Source: Amycolatopsis sp. CA-128772 (GTDB lineage Bacteria; Actinomycetota; Actinomycetes; Mycobacteriales; Pseudonocardiaceae). Taken from it: a stretch of 64,000 bases of DNA. The notes under the pieces were generated by a model. The model did no database searches, had not been told where the DNA came from, and saw only the letters and a list, made by a program, of their open reading frames with translations. This document shows, piece by piece, positions 15,285-21,399 of the stretch; position 1 is the stretch's first letter; each line of letters opens with the position of its first letter. Location: contig NZ_PPHG01000025.1 in the NCBI RefSeq assembly GCF_002904295.1, forward strand, positions 186,001 through 250,000. Direction: 5' to 3'. A program made the position numbers and the translations under genes.

Positions 15285-15818
15285 ATGACCTCGATCGCGC
15301 CCGCCGCACCGCCTGCCCCCGTTCCGGCGGACCGCGGGCTGCCGCGCTGGTCGGCCCGCGCCTACGCGGACGCCGACCGGGCCGCCGTGCTCGCGCTCTT
15401 CGCCGACCCCGGCTTCTTCTTCCGCACCGAACGGCCCGCCACGCGGCCCGAGTGGGAGATCCTCGAGCTCCTCGGCGACGACACCCGCGTGCTCCGCGCC
15501 GACGGCGAACCCGTCGGCCTCTACGCCCTCGAGCACGAGGGCAGCGAGCACGGCTGCCACTACCTCCTGCACCTGCGCCTGCGGTCCGGCGCGCAGGCGC
15601 ACTGGTGGCGCGACGCCTACCGCGAGATCGTGCGGGCCCTGCGGTGGCGGCACGAAGTCGTCCGGCTGTCGGTCCGGTTCCCCGAGTTCGACCCGGTGGG
15701 CCTCGCCTTCGCGCGGTCCGCAGGCCTCACCGAAGAGGGCACGCTCGCCGGCGTGACCACGCGCGATGGCCGTCGCCGCGGCACGGTCTTCTTCTCCCAG
15801 CTCTGGGCGGAGTCATGA
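15285..15818 (+). CDS. GNAT-family acyltransferase 1
   Basis: A 177-residue protein with GNAT-like order: an N-terminal acceptor region (WSARAYADADRAAVLALFADP), central beta strands (VLRADGEPVGLYALEHE), and a C-terminal strand/helix (DPVGLAFARSAGLTEEGTLAGVTTRDG) typical of the end of the fold. The canonical Q/RxxGxG/A acyl-CoA loop is not obvious, so it may use a different donor such as acyl-ACP. GGAGG precedes the ATG. The gene overlaps the next GNAT as ATGA and begins a coupled operon of four GNATs, protease and PPTase. Assignment to GNAT is by fold pattern and context. Confidence 0.7.
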   Translation: MTSIAPAAPPAPVPADRGLPRWSARAYADADRAAVLALFADPGFFFRTERPATRPEWEILELLGDDTRVLRADGEPVGLYALEHEGSEHGCHYLLHLRLRSGAQAHWWRDAYREIVRALRWRHEVVRLSVRFPEFDPVGLAFARSAGLTEEGTLAGVTTRDGRRRGTVFFSQLWAES

Positions 15819-16261
15819 ACCTGCGCGGATACCGCGGCACCGACCGCCGGCTGCTGAGCGGGCCGTGGCTCGCCGGCGAGCTGCTCGGGCTGCCGCTCGA
15901 CGACTGGCCCGCCCTCGCCGAGCCGACCGAAGTCCCGCCGCCCACCGGCGGCGACGAGGAGCTGTGCGTCACCGACGGCGCCTTCGTCCGCTACACCGAC
16001 ATCGACTGGGTGCACCGCCGGGCCCGCGTCGAAATCGGTGTCCACAACAGACTGTCCGACCTGGACGATCTGCTCGAAGCCGCCGTCGGGCACGGCTTCA
16101 CCGGGCTGAACCTCCGGCGCCTGTACGGCTGGGTCACCACGCCCGGTACGGACGCGCTGGCCGCCGCCGGGTTCCGGCGCGAAGCGGTCGTCCCGGCCGC
16201 CACCTGGTTCGACGGCGCACCCGCCGCACGGGAGATCTGGGGGACGACCCGCCATGACTGA
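15815..16261 (+). CDS. GNAT-family acyltransferase-like protein 2
   Basis: A 148-residue protein. The order of segments, ARVEIGVHNRLSDLDDLLEAAVGHGFTGLNLRRLYGWV followed by GTDALAAAGFRREAV, is the second half of a GNAT fold (strand, helix, strand, then AAGFRRE strand), with a short N-terminus. It starts on the ATGA overlap with GNAT 1 and overlaps GNAT 3 by 8 bp. The Lys-rich peptide at 15014 is a possible acceptor. The small size suggests a subunit of a GNAT complex or a second specificity. Confidence 0.55.
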   Translation: MNLRGYRGTDRRLLSGPWLAGELLGLPLDDWPALAEPTEVPPPTGGDEELCVTDGAFVRYTDIDWVHRRARVEIGVHNRLSDLDDLLEAAVGHGFTGLNLRRLYGWVTTPGTDALAAAGFRREAVVPAATWFDGAPAAREIWGTTRHD

Positions 16262-16694
16262 GCTCAGACCGCTGTCGCCCGCCGAGGCCGCGCGGGGGCT
16301 GCGCCGCGCCGGCGAGGCCGCGCGCGGGTTCCTCGGCACCGACCCGGTGACCCAGAACGACGCCCTGCTCGAGCGTGAGCTCGTCCGCCGCGAAGCCCAG
16401 GTGTACGCCGCGGGCGGCGCGCTGGTCGGCTGCGTGCCGAACCGGGCGCAGCCACGCCAGGCGTACGTCTCCAGCACGTCCGCCGGCCCGGAGCCGGTGC
16501 GCGCGCTGCTCGGGCACCTGGCCACCTACCACCGGCGGACGTCGTTCGTCGCGCTGGTCCCCGCCGACAGCGCCGCCGCCCCGTTCCTGGGGGCCGGGTT
16601 CGCGCGCACCGGCGTGCTGCCCGGCCACCGCTACGCCGGCCACGCCTTCCACGACGTGCTGGTCCTGGTGAAGGAGGAGCCATGCCGATCGTGA
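16254..16694 (+). CDS. GNAT-family acyltransferase-like protein 3
   Basis: A 146-residue protein with a helical N-terminus (SPAEAARGLRRAGEAARGFLG), strands around AQVYAAGGALVGCVPNR, and the typical GNAT ending SAAAPFLGAGFARTGVLPGHRY. A clear pyrophosphate-binding loop is not visible. It overlaps GNAT 2 by 8 bp and GNAT 4 by 13 bp, so the four are translated together. The proteins differ too much to be recent duplicates. Confidence 0.55.
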   Translation: MTELRPLSPAEAARGLRRAGEAARGFLGTDPVTQNDALLERELVRREAQVYAAGGALVGCVPNRAQPRQAYVSSTSAGPEPVRALLGHLATYHRRTSFVALVPADSAAAPFLGAGFARTGVLPGHRYAGHAFHDVLVLVKEEPCRS

Positions 16695-17263
16695 CCGTCC
16701 GGCACTTCACCGAGGAGGACGTCCCGCTGCGCACGGAACTGCTGCGCGAAGCGCGGTTCACGGCCAACCTCACCGACTTCGCCGTCGGCTCGGACGACGA
16801 CGGCCTGCAGGCGCGCCAGCTCCGCACCATCACCGAGGAGCACCGCACCAAGCGGATCTTCACCGTGTGCGGCCCGCACGACCGCGTGATGGGCTTCGCG
16901 TGGATCACCTCGATCGACTGGCGCGCGCAACGCTGCGAACTGTCCTTCGGCGTGCTCCCGCGCGACCGCGGGCTGGGCGCGCTCGCCGTCTACGCGGTGC
17001 ACAAGCACCTGCGCGACGAGCTCAACATGCGGGTGATCGTCAACCAGGTCCTCACGCACAACACGATGTTCCTGTCCGCCGAGGCCCTCGAAGCCCAGCA
17101 CCAGGTCCGGTGCGAGCGGGATTCCTACACCGTCGGCGAATGGCGGACGGCGTGCTACTGGACGCTGTCCGACGAGGACGTCCGCAAGCACGAAGCGTCC
17201 GCCGGCGACCGCCGCCGCGAGCTGGCCGAGCGGATCCGCGAGCGCATCGAGGCCCGGTCGTGA
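16682..17263 (+). CDS. GNAT-family acyltransferase 4
   Basis: The most canonical of the four, 193 residues. It shows VRHFTEEDVPLRTELL at the N-terminus, RVMGFAWITSIDW (beta 4), LSFGVLPRDRGLGALAVYAVHKHLRDEL with the RDRGLG donor-binding turn, and NQVLTHNTMFLSAEALEA near the C-terminus. An extended charged helix (RRRELAERIRERIEARS) ends the protein. It overlaps GNAT 3 at the start, and the following protease gene starts on a GTGA overlap. It is the best candidate for a catalytically complete lysine acyltransferase acting on the repeat peptide. Confidence 0.8.
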   Translation: MPIVTVRHFTEEDVPLRTELLREARFTANLTDFAVGSDDDGLQARQLRTITEEHRTKRIFTVCGPHDRVMGFAWITSIDWRAQRCELSFGVLPRDRGLGALAVYAVHKHLRDELNMRVIVNQVLTHNTMFLSAEALEAQHQVRCERDSYTVGEWRTACYWTLSDEDVRKHEASAGDRRRELAERIRERIEARS

Positions 17264-20200
17264 CCGGGCGGACCGGGTACCTGCGGACGCCCGCGATCTC
17301 CGGCGACACCCTCTGGTTCGCGTGCGAGGACGACCTGTGGTCGGTACCCGCCGAGGGCGGCCGGGCGCACCGGCTGACCGCGGGCCCCGGCGAGGCCCGG
17401 CGGCCGCGGATCTCCCCGGACGGCCGGGAAATCGCCTTCGTGGGCACCGACGACGGGCCGGCCGAGGTGTACGTCATGCCGGCCGAGGGCGGCCGGCCCC
17501 GGCGGCTGACCCACCAGGCGGGCCGCTGCCTCACCGTCGGCTGGCACCCGCACACCGGCGACGTGCTCTACGCGACCGACGCCGAGCAGCCGTCCGGCTT
17601 CGGCGCGCGGCTGTTCTCGGTGCCGCCGGCCGGCGGTCCCGCGCGGCCGCTGCAGCTCGGGCCGGCCGACACGATCGCCTTCGGTGACGGCGTCGTCGTC
17701 GGCCGCAACACCGCGGATCCCGCGCGGTGGAAGCGCTATCGCGGCGGCGGCACCGGCGAGCTGTGGTACGCCGAGCACGAGTCGGGGCCGTTCACACGGC
17801 TCGTCGCGCTGCCCGGGAACGTCGCCGACCCGTGCTGGGCCGGCGGCCGCGTGCACTTCATCAGCGACCACGAGGGCATCGGCAACGTCTACTCGTGCCG
17901 GCCCGACGGCACCGACCTGCGCCGGCACACCGACCACCACGACCACTACGCGCGCGGCCTCACCACCGACGGCACCCGGCTGGTCTACACCGCGGGCGCC
18001 CGGCTGCACCTGCTGGACGAGCTCGGCGCGCGGCCGGTGGAAGTCGACCTGGGCGGCGCGGCCCCGCAGCGCGGCCGCCGGTTCGCCCCGGCGGGTGAGT
18101 ACCTCGACGGCGCGCGCCTGTCCCCCGACGGCACCCGGCTCGCGGTGACCGCCCGCGGCAAGGCGTTCACCTTCGCGCACTGGTCCGGGCCGGTCCGCGG
18201 CCACGGCAGCGCCGACGGCGTCCGCTACCGGCTGCTGCGCTGGCTGGCCGGCGGGCGGCAGCTCGTCGCCGTGGCCGCCGACGAGAGCCCGGACGAGCGG
18301 ATCGTGCTGATGGACGCCGAGGGCGGCGAAGACGCTCCGGTGCTGGTCGCCGGCGGCGTCGGGCACATCACCGAGCTGACCGCTTCCCCCGCGTCCGGGC
18401 TCGTCGCCTTCGCGACCAGCCGCCAGCGCGTGTGGGTCGTGGACACCGCCGACGTGCTCCCCCGGCCCCGGCTGCTCGACGCGAGCCGGCACGAGCGCAT
18501 CGAGGACCTCGCGTGGTCGCCCGACGGCCGCTGGCTGGCCTACACGTTCCCGGAGTCGCCGCGCACGTCGTCGATCAAGCTCGCCGACACCGCGTCCGGG
18601 CGGACCCACCGGGTCACCGAGCCGGTGGTGCGGGACGCGCGCCCGGCGTTCGACCCGTCCGGGCGGTACCTGTACTTCCTCGGCCAGCGCGACCTCACCC
18701 CGGAGCTGGACCAGGTGCAGTTCGACGTCGGGTTCCCGTTCGGGTCCCGGCCGTACCTGGTCACGCTGCGGGACGGCGACCCGTCGCCGTTCGAGGCGCG
18801 GGTGGCCGTGCCCGGGCAGGCGCTGCCCGCCACCCGCGGCGACGGCCGGGTGGAGATCGACCTCGACGGGATTTCCCGGCGGGTCGCGGCGTTCCCGGTG
18901 CCCGAAGGCCGCTACAGCGACATCGCGGCGCTGCCCGGGCGCGTGCTGCTGCTGTCGGTGCCGTTGGCCGCGCCCGATCCGGCGCACCCGGGTTCCGGCG
19001 CCGAGGGCACGGTCTCCCTGGTGGAGCTGGCGTCGGGCCGGGTGACCGCGGACTGCCTCGGCGCGGTCGACGAGCTGGACGTGCGGGGTGACGTGGTCCT
19101 GCACCGCACCGACAGCCGGCTGCGGGTGCTGCGCGGCGACGCCGCCGGCGACCCGCCCGACGGCGAGGAGCCGGGCCCGGCCACCGGCTGGGTCGACCTC
19201 GGGCGCGTCAAGGTCCCGTTCGACCCGTCCGCGGAGTGGCGGCAGATGTTCCGCGAGGCGTGGCGGCTGCAGCGCGAAGGCTATTGGGACGCGCGGATGT
19301 CCGGCCTCGACTGGGACGCGGTGTACGACCGGTACGCGCCGCTCGCGGAGCTGGTGTCGTGCCGCGCGGAGCTGTCCGATCTGATCTGGGAGCTGCACGG
19401 CGAGCTCGGCACCTCGCACGCGTTCGAGCGCGGCGGCGAGTACCGCGCCGGGCCGGACGAGGCGCAGGGCTTCCTCGGCGTCGACTGGGACACCACCGCC
19501 GACGGCTCGCAGTGGCGGATCGCGCGGATCCTGCGCGGCGACCCGTGGAACCCGAAGGCCGGTTCGCCGTGCGCCCGCCTCGGCGCCGACATCCGCGCCG
19601 GTGACGCCGTGGTCGCGGTCAACGGGCGGCGGGTCGGCCCGCCGGGGCCCGGCGAGCTCCTGGTCGGGCAGGCCGACCGCGAGGTGGAGCTGACCGTCCG
19701 GCGAGGCGACGCCGAACACCGCGTGGTCGTGCGGGCGTGCGCGAGCGAGGCACGGGCGCGGTACCTGGACTGGGCCGAGGGCAACCGCGCGTACGTGCGG
19801 GCGGTGTCAGGTGAACGGCTGGGGTACCTGCACGTGCCGGACATGACGCGCAGCGGGTACGCCGACTTCGTCCGCGGGTTCCTCACCGAGCTCGACCGCG
19901 ACGGCCTGATCGTGGACGTCCGGTTCAACACCGGCGGCCACGTGTCGCCGCTGCTGCTCGACCGGCTGGCCCGCCGCCGCACCGGCACCGAGCACGGCCG
20001 CTGGAGCGGGATGGCGCCGTACCCGACGGAGTCCCCGCGCGGCCCGATGGCGACGCTGCTCAACGAGCACACCGGGTCCGACGGCGAAATCTTCGCCCAC
20101 GTCTTCCGCGCGCTCGGGCTGGGCCCGCTCATCGGACGGCGCAGCTGGGGCGGGGTGATCGCGACCTGGCCGCGGCACCGGCTGGTGGACGGCACGGTCA

Positions 20201-20424
20201 CGACGCAGCCGGAGTTCCGCTACCGCTTCGGCGACGCGGGTGGCTCGCTGGAGAACCACGGCGTCGAGCCGGACCTGGCGGTGGTCCCGGCCCCGGACCG
20301 GCTCCTGCCGGGCGAGGACGACCAGCTCGCGGCGGCGGTCGCGCACCTGCTGGCGGAGCTGGGCACCCCGTCGGAGGAGCTGCCCGCACCCCGGGCGGCC
20401 CTGCTGCTGCCGCAGGCGCCATGA
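17260..20424 (+). CDS. Tricorn-type S41 protease
   Basis: A 1054-residue tricorn protease homologue, near the usual length of about 1020-1100. The N-terminal two thirds are beta-propeller repeats (for example ISPDGREIAFVG, LSPDGTRLAVTA, WSPDGRWLAYTF), followed by a helical region, a PDZ-like domain (DIRAGDAVVAVNGRRVG, about residues 775-830) and the S41 core. Catalytic residues appear intact: His720 in GTSHAFE, nucleophile Ser940 in HTGSDGEIF, and Glu998 in LENHGVEPD. It starts at a GTG overlapping the GNAT 4 stop. Tricorn enzymes normally trim proteasome peptides in the cytoplasm; inside this operon it may process the repeat peptide, which is inference. Confidence 0.9.
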   Translation: MTGRTGYLRTPAISGDTLWFACEDDLWSVPAEGGRAHRLTAGPGEARRPRISPDGREIAFVGTDDGPAEVYVMPAEGGRPRRLTHQAGRCLTVGWHPHTGDVLYATDAEQPSGFGARLFSVPPAGGPARPLQLGPADTIAFGDGVVVGRNTADPARWKRYRGGGTGELWYAEHESGPFTRLVALPGNVADPCWAGGRVHFISDHEGIGNVYSCRPDGTDLRRHTDHHDHYARGLTTDGTRLVYTAGARLHLLDELGARPVEVDLGGAAPQRGRRFAPAGEYLDGARLSPDGTRLAVTARGKAFTFAHWSGPVRGHGSADGVRYRLLRWLAGGRQLVAVAADESPDERIVLMDAEGGEDAPVLVAGGVGHITELTASPASGLVAFATSRQRVWVVDTADVLPRPRLLDASRHERIEDLAWSPDGRWLAYTFPESPRTSSIKLADTASGRTHRVTEPVVRDARPAFDPSGRYLYFLGQRDLTPELDQVQFDVGFPFGSRPYLVTLRDGDPSPFEARVAVPGQALPATRGDGRVEIDLDGISRRVAAFPVPEGRYSDIAALPGRVLLLSVPLAAPDPAHPGSGAEGTVSLVELASGRVTADCLGAVDELDVRGDVVLHRTDSRLRVLRGDAAGDPPDGEEPGPATGWVDLGRVKVPFDPSAEWRQMFREAWRLQREGYWDARMSGLDWDAVYDRYAPLAELVSCRAELSDLIWELHGELGTSHAFERGGEYRAGPDEAQGFLGVDWDTTADGSQWRIARILRGDPWNPKAGSPCARLGADIRAGDAVVAVNGRRVGPPGPGELLVGQADREVELTVRRGDAEHRVVVRACASEARARYLDWAEGNRAYVRAVSGERLGYLHVPDMTRSGYADFVRGFLTELDRDGLIVDVRFNTGGHVSPLLLDRLARRRTGTEHGRWSGMAPYPTESPRGPMATLLNEHTGSDGEIFAHVFRALGLGPLIGRRSWGGVIATWPRHRLVDGTVTTQPEFRYRFGDAGGSLENHGVEPDLAVVPAPDRLLPGEDDQLAAAVAHLLAELGTPSEELPAPRAALLLPQAP

Positions 20425-21116
20425 CGGTCGACGTCTGGCTCGTGCCGGTCCGCCCCCGGCCGGAGTGGCTCGGGCTGCTGTCCGCGCCGGAACGCGCCCG
20501 CGCGGCCCGCCTGGCGCCTCCGGCCGGGGACGTGTTCGTGGCTTCCCGTGCGCTGCAACGCCTTTGGGGGTCTTGCGTGGCCGGTGTACCCGCCGCGGAG
20601 GTGCGGATCGACCGGACGTGCCGGCATTGCGGCGACCCCGCCCACGGCCGCCCGCGGCTGGCCGGCGCACCGTCGTTTTCGGTGTCCCACACGGAGAAGT
20701 GGCTCCTGCTGGCGGCGGCGGAGGCGGGATCGATCGGCGCGGACATCGAAGACCCGGCCACGGCGGCCGACCCGGCCGGACTGGCGGGCGTGGTGCTGTC
20801 GGCGGCGGAGTACCGCGAGTTTTCGGCGGCGGACCCGGCGGAGAGAGCGGCCAGCCTGCTGACGGCGTGGACGCGCAAGGAGGCGGCGATGAAGCTGGCC
20901 GGCCTGGGCCTCGCGGCAGCCCCGGCACGGGTGGACGTACGGGGACCGCTGGCGCGATCGGACGTGCAGGGGTGGCCGGAGGAACCGGTGCACCTGCGGC
21001 GGCTGGAGGTGGCGGGAGACCACGTGGCGGCCCTGGCGACGACGGTGCCGGTGCGGGAGGTCAGGTGGCGAGGCTTGGCGGAGCTGGAGACCCCGGCAAC
21101 GGCGGGGCGGCGATGA
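20421..21116 (+). CDS. Sfp-type 4'-phosphopantetheinyl transferase
   Basis: A 231-residue enzyme that attaches phosphopantetheine to carrier proteins. The three family motifs are present: SFSVSHTEKW (about residues 90-99), GADIED (about 110-115, metal-binding Asp and Glu) and LTAWTRKEAAMKLAGLGL (about 150-167). It overlaps the protease stop as ATGA and closes the GNAT operon. Its presence implies a carrier-protein substrate near this unit, supporting a link between the plus-strand GNAT operon and the ACP genes of region A. It may also serve the NRPS at 36-55 kb. Confidence 0.9.
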   Translation: MTVDVWLVPVRPRPEWLGLLSAPERARAARLAPPAGDVFVASRALQRLWGSCVAGVPAAEVRIDRTCRHCGDPAHGRPRLAGAPSFSVSHTEKWLLLAAAEAGSIGADIEDPATAADPAGLAGVVLSAAEYREFSAADPAERAASLLTAWTRKEAAMKLAGLGLAAAPARVDVRGPLARSDVQGWPEEPVHLRRLEVAGDHVAALATTVPVREVRWRGLAELETPATAGRR

Positions 21117-21259
21117 CCCGGCCCTCACCGGGCGCCGTGGTCACATCGGCGGCGGCCGCTCACCCGGGCGGGCATACCCACTCCTGCCCACCGCACCCCC
21201 CGGCAGCCGCCGGCGATGCCGGCCGCCACCCCGGCCGTACCCCCGCCCTGAGCCCGTGA
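21113..21259 (+). CDS. Possible small coupled ORF (doubtful)
   Basis: A 48-codon frame starts on an ATGA overlap with the PPTase gene. The product is rich in Pro, Ala, Gly and His with one Cys (HTHSCPPHPP). Composition is typical of chance frames in GC-rich DNA, no separate ribosome site is needed or seen, and no family is recognised. It is kept because of the coupling and its place before a LanM gene. Confidence 0.2.
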   Translation: MTRPSPGAVVTSAAAAHPGGHTHSCPPHPPAAAGDAGRHPGRTPALSP

Positions 21260-21310
21260 CCTGCCCGGATTCCGACCCACCAGGCACCGCGGGAAGGGTT
21301 TGAACCCCGG

Positions 21311-21352
21311 GCAATCCGGGTACTCCACCCGGCTACGCCCGCAATCTGGGTA
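21311..21352. promoter_or_regulatory. Direct repeats GCAATCYGGGTA upstream of lanM
   Basis: Two copies, GCAATCCGGGTA (21311-21322) and GCAATCTGGGTA (21341-21352), lie exactly 30 bp apart, about three helical turns, 48-89 bp before the LanM start. The second is followed by GCGAGTACCC, making a small GGGTA/TACCC inverted repeat. They look like tandem activator sites; the LAL regulator downstream is a candidate ligand. Confidence 0.55.
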
Positions 21353-21399
21353 GCGAGTACCCATGTACGCGCATCTCCCAGGATGCGAGTCTCATCGGC

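Noticed and set aside
14854..15288. A plus-strand frame of 144 codons overlapping the repeat peptide in a different phase
   Set aside because: It begins before the probable promoter and passes through the hairpin; its Gly/Arg/Gln repeats are the tetrad DNA read out of frame.
14782..15309. N-terminal extension of the condensation-type transferase on the minus strand
   Set aside because: It crosses the divergent promoter and the complement of the repeat-peptide gene, giving an artificial repeated sequence; the ATG at 14781 has a good ribosome site.
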